A stretch of 64,000 bases of DNA from Aphanomyces cochlioides (GCA_019828595.1 JAHQRK010000008.1:930001-994000); one strand, 5' to 3'; positions 19,733-32,156 are shown, numbered from the stretch's first letter. The notes: a model not told the origin generated them from the letters alone. Numbers and translations are program-made.

Positions 19733-22700
19733 CTATTGTAATGCTTCTTGATACACAATGTTTTTCGTGTAGATTCCAGGCAGTCCATCGTACTGTCCAT
19801 TGGCGACCAAAAACTTAATGTTGCCTTTTGCTTGGGCTCTTGACATGGCGACGTAAAGCTGTCCATGCGACAAGACGGGTTCTGGAAGGTAGACGCCCAC
19901 GTGAGAAATCGTTTGACCTTGAGCCTTGTGAATCGTCATTGCGAAGGCAACTTGAACAGGAAATTGTCTTCTGCGTAGCTCAAATGGGTAATTGTTTTGC
20001 TCACCATCGTGAATTGTAGTAGTTCGGGGAATGTAAACGATCTTGTTCGTGTGGGAGCCGTTCGTAATTTGAGCCTTGATACATCGTGTTTTCAGCTCAA
20101 GAACAATTAAACGTGTTCCGTTGCACATGCCTTCCGAAGTACAAAAATTACGAAGCAGAATAATGGGGCAACCAACTTTCAAATGCAACTTGTGGCTGGG
20201 GAAGTTGTTGATGTCTATAGAATTCAGAAACTCGATGGGGAACTCGCATGCATTTGTGTCCGAGTTGGGTTTGTCAGCAACAGAATCGGCGGACAAATAT
20301 GTCATTTCGCAGTCGGAAGTGAGTCACTCAAGAAGTGTTGTGTTGATGTCAGCAACAACACTATGTTTGGGTGCAAGGATAGCTCGACATCCAAAGTACG
20401 ATCTAAGTGCATTGATGCGCAGGTTGTTCATGACTTGATAGACGCTGTGTAAAAATGACCCCAAATCATCAGGCGACTTGTATGGAATCGCCAAATCATC
20501 AGGTAGTCGAATGTAATCGGCACCGAGTTCGGTACATGTGGGGTATGTTCCATGACCAATAGACTTGAGCAATGCAGCAAACTCTCGAACACTCTCTGAG
20601 TTGTTGTTGGTCAACCTCATGTTCACCGTCAGATGAAACTGTGCGATATTTCTCCAAAGGTAGCTGTTCTTCAAGCATGCTTCGAGGATTAGCCCAGGTG
20701 TGCCCTTCAAAATGACTGGAAGCATTTGCTTGAAGTCGCCCGAGAATATGACGACCTTTCCACCAAAAGGAAGCGCGTTGTCCATCAAATCTTGTAGCAT
20801 GTGATCAACGGCCTCCACAGCATACTTGTGCATCATCGAACACTCGTCCCAAATAATAAGTTCTGTGAGACGTAAAAGTTCTGCAAGATGTGACTGCTTC
20901 CGAACATCACATCGGCTAAGCTCGTGCAATGATCTTGGAAGACAGAATCTCGAATGCGCAGTTGTACCTCCGATCAAATTCAGAGCAGCAAGTCCGGACG
21001 AAGCAACAGCCAAGGCAATTTTGTTCATTGAGCGCACTTGAGCCAGTAAAATGTTTGAGATGAACGTCTTCCCTGAGCCACACTCACCTTCGAGAAAATA
21101 TACTTTGCCTCTTCGAACAGTACTTTCCTTCGTAATCTCGCTCATAACGTCGTTGTAGAAGACCTCGTGCTCTTCGGTCATCGTAGACTTGCCTTCCAAA
21201 ATGCCTTGGATTTGTTCTTGGTTGTGCGAAGATTCCATAGCCACTAATCGGTTGGATTGACGGCCCCTGTTTGTTTCCTCAAGAGCAAAATATTGTTCGA
21301 AATGTGCAAGCTGTGGAAGCTCCGGAAAACGATCCAAGCTTGATGCATTCGACTCGAGGCATCTTGATAAAGCCTGAATTGCGAAAGCTGTAGATTTTTG
21401 AGAATCGTCGGGGTACATGCGGTGAAAATCTTGCCTCATTTCATCTTCGAATTTGTTCCATAGCCCTCGTACGTCCGCAGGTTCACAGTGAATCAGAATA
21501 CTGACAAAAAGTGTTCGGAGCTCATAGGGAGTTGCTGTTTCAGTTGCTTCTCGCATGCAGGTTAGCCATTCCTCGTCATTTTCAAGAAAGCCAAGGGCAA
21601 GTACGGCTGACTTGAACGTCTGATGAACCCCGCCATTGACGGTTCGCAAATCTTAGTGCGATGTCGGACCTCGTCGGTAGCATAAGAGCATTCGCATAAA
21701 AGAACAGTCTCCCGAGCGGGGTGACACCGTCAGCATCCTCCCGATCATACGATCACCACCCCTTTTACGTGATGTCCACTTGCGGAGCTTTTTGTTCCAT
21801 ACGAAATGCTCGGGGATATCATGGTACAGACATTCACGCGCAAGTGCTTGTGAATTACTGTTTTCACGGCACAGTTCAAAAAACGCGGTGAGTTTCGTCC
21901 GGTTCCTCCTTGCCAATTCCTGAGGGCTCATCGGGCGGTCGGTAGGAATGCATACAACTTGTTCACCTTCCAAGTGTATTTCGAGGTTCTCGACAGCGTG
22001 AGATCGTTTGAACATGTCGAAAGAGAAAATGCGTGTGAGGGCCTCACAGCACGATACATAGCGGGCATCTTGGTATTGCTTGATTTCGTCAAGTTCACCG
22101 GACTCAAGTTGAAAATTTGAGCGGTCGGAGCCCTTGTAGATGTACTTGTACAGGTACTTGACTGCAGATATACTTGTACACGCCTCGACATTGATGTGGC
22201 AGTCGAACATGGCACTCAACGTTGGGCAGTACGGAATAACATATTGGTTGGTATACTCAGAGGGCCGCTCTGCCGAAGAGCGGCGACGACGGTAGAGTGG
22301 ATATCCATCGCTGCCTTCTGATGTTTCGTTGCAGTATGCTTTTGGAAAGTTTTTCTTGCACTTCCCGTTTTTCAGGCATCGGTCGCTGCATTTGTGAATC
22401 ATGCAGGTTGTAACAATTTCGTGCAGTCTTGGATTCTTTTCCTTGTCGGGAATTTCTGCACTGATAATACTGTCAATATCGGCAGCTGTCTTGATTTTGT
22501 CGTCCCCAGTGAATATGACCAACATATGGGCATGAGGCAGACCACGCTTTTGGAATTCGACAACACGAACACACGCAGCTTGTCGACCCAAAACTCCCCC
22601 CTTGTACAGCATGGCTTCAATGGCTAAGAGCTTGAGACGGAACATGCGCGTCACTAAGTCAGGTCGATCAGCTGGAGATCGTTTAAATCCATAGCCGACT

Positions 22701-24948
22701 TTCGCCAATTCCAGCTCCCTGTCGATTTCAACCCACTTTGGATTGCATGTCACAGTGATAAAAAGGTCTGGTCGACCGAATTTGCGAACAATTGCCATGG
22801 CGTCAAGGTAACGTTGTCTCATGTACCGAGGTCCACCCGTGTAAGATGACGGCAAAACAGTCCTTTTTCCATGCTTTTGAGGTCCACATCATGCGAAACA
22901 GCGTCATGAAGTGCGCGGTACGTGTCGCTGCGGAGGTTGTTGGTTTGGTCACGAATATATCGAAGCCTTTGGTTTTCCACCTTTGCAAAATTGTCGACTG
23001 CAAACACTTGAAATAGAGGTCCGCTGGCATGTAATGGAGAGAATGCACCGCGCTCGTACAAATTGTACCGAGCATAATCGTTCAAACTCACGTTTTCATG
23101 ATTGCGACCGTTCTTGTTGTCAAACGACCACCCCAAAGTCCCAGTGGGAAAGAGCAAAGGGTATTGAAGCGGGTCATATGCCGAATGAAATTCCTTAATG
23201 CGAAATAAGCGTTGTTCCCCAGGTTGTCGATCCAAACGCACATGTTTACCAACGTGATAGTTTCGCTGAACTTCGCTGAGTACGGGGCCATCAATACCAT
23301 GCAGTAAGATATGACGCCCTGACTTGGACGTTTCTGAAAAAAGAACAGCGATTTCAGAACACGTAGGAAGGTTATGCGTTCGGCTATTGCTTCGAGGCTG
23401 AGCAGTGAGCACAATTCTCATGTCGTCATCCTTTGGAATATCCTTCGCATGCTTGTACAGCTGGGTGAACGCGTTGTGCTGTAGTAGTAGACGCTGGATT
23501 TTCGTCACAGTTGACACATTAAGATTTCCCCCAAGCATTCTTCGTCGTATGCTTGCTTGCGTTTCAGGATCCGTAATGTAGATCTGGGCGTAACTGGCTT
23601 GTTCTTCGTCCGCAGGCAACAGTGGTCCAATCAAATGATGCAAAGCGCCTTGGATTGTATAAGATCTCGGCCCACCGTTGCCGTGAATAATTTCTTGGGT
23701 ACCAATAGATGTAAAGGCAAAGAGGGCGTTGTACCGGCGAGTGTTATTGACAAACCCTCTGGTTTTGAACTAAGCAATGTATTCGCGAAACTCGGGTGTG
23801 TCAGGCCAGGTAGCAACAGGCAGCACTCGAGTGCCTCCACCGCAGCAGTCCTTTTCTTCGCCTGGCCAAATCTTCGCTTCGCAATGGCGGCAAATCGAAC
23901 GCTGCTCAATAGTATGAAGAGGCACCAATGATTCATCGAAGTCATCGAAACTGACGCGTGCACTGTTGTGACAACTCTTCTTCTTCGGGCGACCCTTGGG
24001 TTTATTCCGGAGACTTAATCCTTGCTCGCGAGGAGGTACATCAATCAAATCCACATCCACGTTTAGCGGAGGATCAGCATTTGCCAAGGCAAGTAATTGA
24101 TTGTCAGTGTTGCAATCCACATTTCCATCGGAAATATCTTCTTCCTTGGTTTCTTCTTCACCTCCTTCATTCATACGGTTAGGTTGTAGCGCAGCATAGA
24201 TCCTTCGATTGTCAACTCTGCGCTCGCGATCTTCTTGCTCCTGAGCTGCCAGAATCTTGAGATGATGGTCACTTTGAGCGCGATAATGGATTCCGTCTTC
24301 TCCCTCCTTGGTTTCCTCTTCGTCGCTCTTATCCATGTCCGTATGGTGCAAAATGATGGCACCCCGCCCTTGATTCGCAACCTCAGTGTTGTGCTTTTTT
24401 TCGCGAGCACGTTTGTTGTATTCCGCCTTCTTGGATCTTTTCATAGCCACCTCGTTGTCGAAGTCTTCCACGATAGCATGCCGTTTCTTTTCGCGAGCAC
24501 GATCGTTGTACTCCGCCTTTAGGAGAGCTTGCCGTTTCTTTTCGTGAGCACGATTGTTGTACTCCGCCTTTAGGAGAGCTTGCCGTTTCTTTTCGCGAGC
24601 ACGTTTGTTGTACTCCGCCTTCTTGGCCTTTCTCATAGCCGCCTCGTCGTTAATATTGCTCTGATTCAAGGCATCGTCATCCACAGCCCAGCCATTAGCT
24701 CCAGTTGAAGCAGACCCTTGTTCGGTAGTATGCACTTCATTCCGCTCTGCTTGCTTGCCAGGTTCGGAGTTATCGATCGCATGTCCTTGATTGTCATTGT
24801 CATGATTGCCCTTGCCTTTCTTAGAGGCCGAGTAGTTGTTATTTTCTACGCAGAAAACTGCGTCAGACAAATGTTCATACAAAAACATCATCACAAAAAT
24901 GATAATGTGATTGGATCGTAAAAATACTGTGGATATGTGTCCCGCCAC
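19733..24948 (-). pseudogene. Helitron Rep/helicase gene with stops and a frameshift
   Basis: Reading leftward, the N-terminal region has a Lys/Arg-rich repeat (24.4-24.6 kb) and a Cys-rich finger (SICRHCEAKIWPGEEKDCCGG, ~23.87 kb). Next is the Helitron-like N domain (23.64-22.82 kb), then the HUH Rep nuclease with GLPHAHML (about 22.53 kb) and the Tyr motif YLYKYIYKG (about 22.15 kb). The Pif1/RecD-like helicase follows with Walker A GECGSGKTF (about 21.08 kb), WDECSM and the C-terminal MTIHKAQGQT ... YVAMSRA. Lesions: in-frame TAG at 23770, a one-base slip in an A-run at about 22866, TAA at 21653, TGA at 20324. Otherwise homology is continuous, so inactivation is recent or partly due to sequence error. 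The first codon is uncertain. Confidence 0.85.
24480..24626 (-). repeat. 51-bp tandem repeat in Helitron N-terminal region
   Basis: Three adjacent copies of a 51-bp unit encode a 17-residue basic motif (KAEYNNRAHEKKRQALL and variants), with a fourth related copy further left. The period is a multiple of three, so the frame is kept. Confidence 0.7.
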
Positions 24949-25658
24949 TTAAGCTTAACATAATGTGGTTTGCCAGAAAATACTACTCATTTCTTTCATA
25001 AATCGTACAGAGTTCGCGGTATTTATTAAACATCACTTTGTTTAATATCGCGTATTGAACTCGTACATCCAATGAGTTGAAACTTTGATACTGGGTAATA
25101 CACCTGCTAAGTATCATGAAACACCCCTGAAGTGTTTCAATCTACTCGCCGTAGGCCCACTATCAACAGTGGTACTCCGTCAAAAAAAGTAGCACCATCA
25201 GTTGCAATAGTGGTAACCAACGTTACACATTGTCCCCTTACTGTAAAAAGTTGAACTATGGGGAGAGGATTTACTCGTCCAAAGTCAATATGAAAATACA
25301 GTAAAAACACACGTTTTAGCTGTCCCTGGCTGCTCTATGAAAATGTCCGGTATTTCGAGCCAAAAAGGCCCTACTTCGTAACATTCGCATATCGCGTCGG
25401 AATTCGCCTTTCGGAGTCCAAGCCTCTGGCCAGGGTATGGCTTAAAGTGGCAGAAAGGGCTCGTCACCCTACTGCACAGTGTGTTGACCGCTTATTCAGC
25501 GGCCTTTTCTGCCCGAGTGAAGCTATCCTAAGACATGCATCTCACCTTGCATCGTCCCAGAAAAACTCAACTGCCATTCAATCGTCTTTGGCAGGTATTA
25601 TTTTAAATAGTAGGACAATATTTTCATTTTGTATGTGGAATGATTATTAATATTATCG

Positions 25659-25713
25659 ACAACTGCCACGTCCAGCATCATGGGTGCACGATGATGCTGG
25701 ACGTGGCAGTTGT
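25659..25713. repeat. Perfect 23-bp inverted repeat with 9-nt loop
   Basis: 25659-25681 and 25691-25713 are exact reverse complements around GGGTGCACG. It lies in non-coding DNA about 400 bases right of the Helitron. It could be an extruding palindrome, a relic of a foldback element, or a small hairpin RNA. Confidence 0.85.
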
Positions 25714-25860
25714 GACAAAATATGACACCGAGTATTGAGCAACACACCAAATAATTGACAAATGGATATTTGCCATGGATATGGGGCAATACAACCTTGA
25801 GTGGTCAAATGAGTTGAAGTTAGTTGGAAGTGCTGACAACAATGAACGAACTTGTCTCAA

Positions 25861-25940
25861 ATTGCTCATTTTGTACTTGGATAAAGTATATAAAAATTGC
25901 TAATTTTGTACTTGGATAAAGTATATAAAAATTGCTCATT
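25861..25940. repeat. 35-bp tandem repeat
   Basis: Two full copies starting at 25861 and 25896, and the beginning of a third at 25931. The unit contains ATTGCTCATTTTGTACTTGG and ends in TATATAAAA. Non-coding. Confidence 0.8.
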
Positions 25941-26531
25941 TGTTGACTTGACGTTTGTATGTGAAAATTACTCTCGTACTTAGTCTCGTACTTACGTGTT
26001 GCGTTAGAGCCTTAAGTAATAGATTTGAGCACGCGGAAGCATCTGGGATCCAAGATGCTAATTGTTTTCAAATGCAAAAGAAATCCACAGCTTCAAAACA
26101 TAGGAGCGGATTGTTATCATAAACCTAGTAAGAGCTCCATGGAGCTTGGATGTTTTTCCGTCCAGCCACGGAAAAGTTTCAAGTTGGGGAAAGGCATTCT
26201 TGTCACAAAAATCCCATTTGCGTGTGTTTATGCATTTCATGTTTCTTGGCGTTTTCCAAGCACAGAATTACAGGAAGATGTGTTCGTATATGTTGTCATT
26301 GCCACGGTTCCTTCGAACTCTGTTGTAAAGAATATATTTGAAAAAGCATTGCCGAGAACTTTTTTGTGATTCAAACCGAAGAAATAATACGAGGGGGGTA
26401 AATGCCAACGACCCCATTCAAGGGGGATGAACTTTATTGATAAAATCGAAGCTTCATCCACATTGGAGTTTCTGGTCTCGGGTTTAAATAATCAAATATT
26501 CTTGGCATTTTATTTCAGCTGCAACTTCTTA

Positions 26532-28091
26532 CTACACCAATGCACCGGTCGAATTCATGGCAAGTTGAATATCTTGAAGCTTTTGAAGCACTTGGGCAGC
26601 GGTGGGGCGTTGATCTGGATCGAATCGAGTGCATTCTCGAATAAGTTGATCAATAAAAGGGGGGCATCGGGGGGTGACTTGGGGGGTAATGTCTCCTTGG
26701 AGTACTTTCATCATAATGGCAACTTCCAACAGCGGTTCGCCATCGGCATTGCGTAGATCGTGATAGGGCACTTCATGCGTGTCAAATTCAATCAAAAGCA
26801 TTCCAAAGCTGTAGATATCCGCCGAGACTCTAAAACGACCGCCGTTTAAAATCTCGGGCGCTGCCCAACGATACGTGCCAACTTCTTGCGTCATCGTCTT
26901 GGAATGCACTTCACGGGAGACGCCAAAGTCGGTTAATTTCGTTGGTTTCGCTGAATCGAGCAATATATTGCGGGATTTTAAATCGCGATGGATGATTTTG
27001 TTGGAGAGTAAATACATCAGACCGTGCAGAATATCAACAGCGCATTAGATTTTCTGTGGCCATGAAAACGTCGACGGCGTTGTCTTGTTCAAGTAATCCT
27101 TAAGGTCGCCTTCGTTCATGTACTCGATGATCAATTCAATGTCGGGCAATTTCGCCCATGCACACCCAATAAATGACACAATGTATGGATTCTTCAGTCT
27201 ACGGAGGATTTGTTCAGAGCACAATGCATTTAATATTTCATACCGTGCCATAAGTATAACTTCGTTGATAAACTTTTGTACTTCATGTACAGTTTTCATC
27301 GGCGCGTCTGTCAATAGTTTAATCGCGACATAGTCACCCTTGTAGGTGCCGAGCCAAACTTGGCCAAAGCCGCCTTTGCCCTAAAAGTTGCAACTTTACC
27401 AAATTTATTCCTCAAAACACAACATACGAGCAATTTATGTCGCTGAATATTCTTCGTCTCCACGCGAAAATCTTCCAAGTCAGCCCAGTTCAATCATCGT
27501 AGCCTACATTGAGATAAATTCCAAGTTGATAAAAGAACTCCACGTACGTTCAATGGAGGTTTGTAGTTTAGCATGGCTTCAGTGGACGTATCAGGAGCTG
27601 GGTGCGTCGTATCCATTGTAACTTCTTCTTCAGGTGGCTTTGAGTAGTGGTCTTGCAAATTTCGCTGCCGTCGCCAGAAAACGAAGCCGAGAGCAAATAT
27701 TGCAAGAGCTCCTGCAACTACCCCGATAATAATATATGTTGTAAAAGACGACGAAGACTCTTGGACAGCTACAACGATATCTTCAAGCACATCAGTCATG
27801 TAGAAATTATTACCTGGTGTTAGTGTTGTAGTTGGTGCCAGCGTTGTCGCCATTTGAAACATTTGAGGCTTAAAATATGAGTCTGGGTAGACACAAATCG
27901 AATAATTATACAATTGCGACAAAGTTCCGCCGACTTGACAGCGTTGCGATAAAATCACACTTTGAAATTGGATCTGCGCTCGGGGAACTTTGGCAAAATT
28001 CGCAAACGACGCCTCTGAGAGATCGAATTGCGTGATCGTGCACTTTTGGCAAAAGCTAACGATGCGTTTAGGCATGTTCCAAGGACAACGC
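26532..28091 (-). pseudogene. LRR receptor kinase, TM and kinase part (split by copia)
   Basis: Minus strand. The end of an ectodomain with Cys (FDLSEASFANF ... QRCQVGG) is followed by a TM helix (TYIIIGVVAGALAIFALGFVFW, ~27.7 kb), a juxtamembrane exon (WADLEDFRVETKN) and a TKL kinase. The kinase has GKGGFGQVWLG, Lys in VAIKL, HRDLKSRNILL, TDFGVSRE and a C-lobe ending DQRPTAAQVLQKL. Introns of 44-50 nt sit at the same positions as in the kinase gene at 17057. A TAA at 27042-27044 interrupts KI-CAVDILHG where the paralogue has Gln. Upstream, at 28092, the gene is cut by the copia element; LRR-coding DNA continues beyond its other end at 33025. It would have been a surface receptor kinase and is now certainly non-functional. 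Confidence 0.8.
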
Positions 28092-28287
28092 TGTAGACTT
28101 CCTCAAGGATATGTGACCGCAACTGCGCGAGGTTTTGCAACGCTCTTCTCAGTTGACTCTTAAATTGGAAGTGATCTAAACTGCGTGTCGACTCAATTTG
28201 CTAGCGATCTTTCCGGTAATCGCATCCGGTCTTCTCTCCCAGATTGTATGTCGTGTGGAAACGGCTTTATGGGCAAAAACCACAACA
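28092..28287 (-). repeat. 3' LTR of the copia element
   Basis: 196 bp. The purine-rich GCATGGGAGGC just upstream (minus strand, 28288-28298) is the expected polypurine tract. The pol reading frame as found runs into the LTR. Confidence 0.9.
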
Positions 28288-31200
28288 GCCTCCCATGCCC
28301 ATGAAGCGGATTGCAGCTTGCAGCTTGTCCTTTGGCACGTGTTTGGTGAAGATGTCCGCGCGCATGACATTGGTTGGCATGTAAGTGAGCTTGAATTTTC
28401 CTGCTCTAACCAGGTCTCGTAGAAAGTAGAATCGCAGTGCGAGATACTCGTTCTTTGGATGCTCGCTTGGTTGGACCCGATGGCAATCGCGCTTTGATTG
28501 TCGAGGTAAAGGGTTGTTGCGCCGTCACTGTAGTCGACGATTTCCTTCAATAGATTGAGTAAATGCATTCCATGTTGTGCGCCCAAGCAGGCACCGACGT
28601 ATTCTGCCTCCGCTGTGGACAATGTGACGATCGCTTGGAGTTTGGAGCGCCATGATATTGCCCCGCCAGTCATCATCCACAAATAACCACAGGTCGATTT
28701 TTCCGTTGTACGGTCATCAGCCCAGCTTGAGTCGGAGAACCCGATAAGTTTATCACTGCCTTTGTAAGCCCCATTGTACGACAGTCTGACATTTCTTGTA
28801 TAGAGCAGGTAAGTAATCACTCTTCGCGCCATGTTCATGTGTATTTGGTGGGGTTTCGATAGATGACGCGACAGTTGATTGACTGCATGAACAATGTCTG
28901 GTCTTGTCGCCATCGCGCAGTATAGTAGCGAACCCACGATGCGGCGGTACGGTTTGTCGTCTTCGAGCTCAAGCCCAACGTCCTCAATCAGGCATGTTCC
29001 CGGTGGTATTGGTGTGTCCACTGGCTTGGCGTCAGTTAGGCCATACTTGGCCGCCATCCTCTCAATATAAGTTGTTTGGAGTATCTCCATTGTCATGTCG
29101 GCTTCGTTTCGACGGATTTCCATACCAAGGAGCTTCGACACTGGTCCCATATCATTGAGGCGGATGTGCGCCTGCAGGTGCTTGAAAATCTTATCGATCT
29201 CTTCATTGGTTTCGGCGCACACAAGAATATCGTCGACGTAAATCGTGATGATTTGGAGAGCTGAGTCCATTCGCTTGGTGAATACGCAGCCATCGCTGAG
29301 CGTGGGCTTGAAGCCGTCCATCTCAAGAATCTCCTTGAAGTGTAGATACCACATCAATGCGCTTTGTTTCATTCCGTATAGGGCCTTGTCGATTGCCCAG
29401 ACTTGACCGCTGTAGTCATTAAAACCGTCTGGCATTACCATGTGCAATGTTCTATCGGCGTCCGCGTGGATGTATGCATTGGTAGCGTCGCCTTGTCTGC
29501 ACTTCATTCCACGATGCGTCACCACGGCCAATGTGAGACGGAGTGAATCACCGCGAACCACTGGCGCGTATGTTTCGTCATAATCAATTCCTTCACGCTG
29601 AGCACATCCCTTGATGACGACGCGGGCTTTGAACGCTTTCACACCTCCTGGCATGTCTTTGCGTTTGAAAACCCATTTGCTTCTCAGAGTACGACATCTA
29701 TTCGGCTTCTTGACCACGCGATAACATTTCATCAACTGTAGATTGTTGATTTCCTTCTTGCAAGCTTCCAACCACTGCTCAGCGTCAGCCGATTGCATAG
29801 CCTCCCAGAACGTTGAAGGTACTTCATCGTCGATGTCGGCCACATTGTAGCACACGTCGTAGGCAACGTTTGCCCGATCCGAGAGAAATTGTGTTTGGTC
29901 CAAGTGAACCTGGTGGCCTCGATCTTCGGCATAGTCCTTTGTAGCCATTCCACGGTCATCCATTGGCAGCCGCATTGTTTTTGCTGGTGCCTCCATGAAA
30001 GGGTTGTCTTCATTGCGCGGTCTCGCTGTTGCTTTGGTGTAATGAAATGGTTCTTGGGCTTGTGGCACTGATTTCGCCTGTTGTCTTCTTTGTAGTACGT
30101 CCTCCAGTCTGGCGCTTCTGCGCACTGTTTGCATCGTTTCATTCACAGACTCGCGCATCTGGTCCTTAGGTCTTGACTTCGGGTTTTCACGCTCTGTTCT
30201 AGGTCTGCTCACACTTGATAATCCATCCGTTTGGTGCGTTTGGCTTCTTGTTCCTGCGTCTCGTTCATTCTCGAAAATAACGCGCGGCGGATAGTGCGCG
30301 AACGGCGGGTTGTTTCCTTGGCGATTCGAGTTTGTCGGGCTTGCCGACGGTTCATCCCGATTGATTGCTCTTTGAGGTGTCGTTGGTGAGTCGTTTTGCC
30401 TCCCCATGTCTTCGTCCTCATCATCAACCTCGTCGAACGGTTGGTTGGGTGTTGGCATTCCCTCGCTATCTTTTACTGGCTCGCCTTCGACGTCTACCAG
30501 TTGAACGCGTGGATGGAGGAACACGGTTTCCGTGAAGGTAACGTCCACTGTAAACACCACTTTGTTCTCATCGAGGTCGTACACTTTGTAGGCCTTTTTT
30601 GCTTCGTGATAGCCGATGAGGATGCACTTGTTAGCGCGTTTGTCAGTCTTGCTCTTGGGGTCGATACGACGATAGCAGATGCAGCCGAAGACTTTCAAGT
30701 TGGCAACCTTTGGAACGTTCCCCCGAAGCAGCTCGTGTGGCGTTCTACCGTGGGTTTTGCTGTTCGGTGTTCGGTTGCGGAGGAAGGCTGCGGTATTTAC
30801 TGCTTCGGCCCACCACCGTGTGGAGATGTTTGAGTGGATCATCATTGTCCGTGCCATTTCAATCAGAGTTCGGTTCATTCTCTCAGCTGTGCCGTTTTGC
30901 CATTGTCTATTTGCCGTGCTGTATTCATGATGGACTCCCCATTTCTTGAGGTAGGCTTCAAAGACATCACTGGTAAATTCACCGCCGTTGTCTGAGCGCA
31001 GCGTCTTTAGCTTTGTCCCTGTCTGTCTCTCCATCCATGGTATGTACTCTTTCATTGCTTCGAACGTCTCATTCTTGCTTCGTAGGAACTTCACCCATAC
31101 GTAATTGGTGGTGTCTTCTGTGAAAGCCACAAAGTATTGTGCGCCGTTTGGCGTTTGGACTTTGGCTGGCCCCCACAAGTCAGCATGCACACAAGTCCCC

Positions 31201-32156
31201 AAGTTGTGGCGTGGTCGATCACCTTGCTTGGGTGCTGAACTGAGTGTGGCCTTTCCTCGAATGCAGTCCTCGCATAAGATTGACCTTTGCTTCGACAAGT
31301 CGGTGGGTCCATCCTTCGTTGCATTGGAGATTTCTATCATTGACTTTAGAGGGACGTGTCCGAATCGAGCGTGCCACAGCATGATGTCGTTCTTTTCGGC
31401 CGCGTGTGCCTCATCCAAGCTTGCCTTTGGTTTGGTGATGTCGCCATGCAGCACATACAAGCGAGCAGTGTTTTGCTTTCCCACGATCGATAAGTTGGGT
31501 CCAGCTTTGATGTTGCAGTAGTCATGCTTGAATAGAATGGACGTCTTGCCTTCATCATCAGCAATGCGTCCGATAGAGATTAGCGTCTTCGTGAGTGTCG
31601 GCACGAGCAGAACGTTGCGAAAGATGGCTGTACGTCCAGTGTCCCTTGACTTCATCTTGACGTTTCCCATTCTAGTGACATTAATTGAGTGCCCATCTGC
31701 CAGGCGCACACCCCGTGTGCAAGAAGAGACTTCGTGGAGGATTGATTCGTCGCCAGTCATGTGGCACGTCGCGCCACTGTCAACGATCACGTCGATGCTA
31801 GTTGGTGAAGTGGTTGTGTTGCATTCGTCATGACTCGGTCTTGTTGCGTAGTTTGCCAATTCGCGATCCAACAATTCCCATTCTTGGCCGCAAGGTTCAC
31901 TCCCATTTTGAAATTCCTCGACCATGAACAGGTCGGCGTCTCGGTCCTTTTCGTCATCAACGTTGTTTCCTTCGTCTTGGTTCTGCCAGTGCCCTCCGCA
32001 TCCACGACCGCGTCCGTGTCCTCTGCCACGGCCTCTACCATCTCGACCAGGGTGGTCCTTGATGGTTCGGCGATAAATTCCCTTTTGAATGTCCGCTGTC
32101 TTCTTACGACACTCTGCTTGGTAGTGCCCAGTCTTCCCGCAATATCGACAGTGCAA
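28176..32156 (-). CDS. Copia pol polyprotein (one C-terminal frameshift)
   Basis: About 1326 codons. In order: a CCHC zinc knuckle (CRYCGKTGHYQAEC) at the very start, an aspartic protease (VDSGATCHMTG), and an integrase with a zinc region (HARFGHVPL) and catalytic Asp/Asp/Glu (WGPAKV, LRSDNGGEF, NGTAERMNRTL). Then the reverse transcriptase with YVDDILV and RNase H with STAEAEYVGA and YLDNQSAIA. After IGSNQ at about 28470 the conserved continuation appears in another frame, consistent with loss of one C from a CCC run, so the last ~60 RNase H residues are scrambled. The first methionine-like codon is not a true start: pol was joined to gag before a 14-bp duplication (see gag). Confidence 0.9.
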   Translation of the reverse strand: MHCRYCGKTGHYQAECRKKTADIQKGIYRRTIKDHPGRDGRGRGRGHGRGRGCGGHWQNQDEGNNVDDEKDRDADLFMVEEFQNGSEPCGQEWELLDRELANYATRPSHDECNTTTSPTSIDVIVDSGATCHMTGDESILHEVSSCTRGVRLADGHSINVTRMGNVKMKSRDTGRTAIFRNVLLVPTLTKTLISIGRIADDEGKTSILFKHDYCNIKAGPNLSIVGKQNTARLYVLHGDITKPKASLDEAHAAEKNDIMLWHARFGHVPLKSMIEISNATKDGPTDLSKQRSILCEDCIRGKATLSSAPKQGDRPRHNLGTCVHADLWGPAKVQTPNGAQYFVAFTEDTTNYVWVKFLRSKNETFEAMKEYIPWMERQTGTKLKTLRSDNGGEFTSDVFEAYLKKWGVHHEYSTANRQWQNGTAERMNRTLIEMARTMMIHSNISTRWWAEAVNTAAFLRNRTPNSKTHGRTPHELLRGNVPKVANLKVFGCICYRRIDPKSKTDKRANKCILIGYHEAKKAYKVYDLDENKVVFTVDVTFTETVFLHPRVQLVDVEGEPVKDSEGMPTPNQPFDEVDDEDEDMGRQNDSPTTPQRAINRDEPSASPTNSNRQGNNPPFAHYPPRVIFENERDAGTRSQTHQTDGLSSVSRPRTERENPKSRPKDQMRESVNETMQTVRRSARLEDVLQRRQQAKSVPQAQEPFHYTKATARPRNEDNPFMEAPAKTMRLPMDDRGMATKDYAEDRGHQVHLDQTQFLSDRANVAYDVCYNVADIDDEVPSTFWEAMQSADAEQWLEACKKEINNLQLMKCYRVVKKPNRCRTLRSKWVFKRKDMPGGVKAFKARVVIKGCAQREGIDYDETYAPVVRGDSLRLTLAVVTHRGMKCRQGDATNAYIHADADRTLHMVMPDGFNDYSGQVWAIDKALYGMKQSALMWYLHFKEILEMDGFKPTLSDGCVFTKRMDSALQIITIYVDDILVCAETNEEIDKIFKHLQAHIRLNDMGPVSKLLGMEIRRNEADMTMEILQTTYIERMAAKYGLTDAKPVDTPIPPGTCLIEDVGLELEDDKPYRRIVGSLLYCAMATRPDIVHAVNQLSRHLSKPHQIHMNMARRVITYLLYTRNVRLSYNGAYKGSDKLIGFSDSSWADDRTTEKSTCGYLWMMTGGAISWRSKLQAIVTLSTAEAEYVGACLGAQHGMHLLNLLKEIVDYSDGATTLYLDNQSAIAIGSNQASIQRTSISHCDSTFYETWLEQENSSSLTCQPMSCARTSSPNTCQRTSCKLQSASWAWEAVVVFAHKAVSTRHTIWERRPDAITGKIASKLSRHAV

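Larger units (their letters stand above)
19234..25269 (-). mobile_element. Helitron (rolling-circle transposon), decayed
   Basis: The minus-strand 3' end is well marked: a 6-bp-stem hairpin (19245-19262), seven bases, then CTAG (19234-19237) followed by a T in the flank. This is the canonical Helitron terminus inserted between A and T. The 5' end is less certain. TCCTCTCCCC preceded by A, at 25269 reading leftward, fits the TC start, but another A|TC at about 25088 is possible. The Rep-helicase gene inside runs on the same strand and is broken by three stops and a frameshift. Confidence 0.7.

Noticed and set aside
25285..25650. hAT transposase C-terminal remnant (VAERARHPTAQC)
   Set aside because: The resemblance is limited to a few residues and no further conserved block follows.
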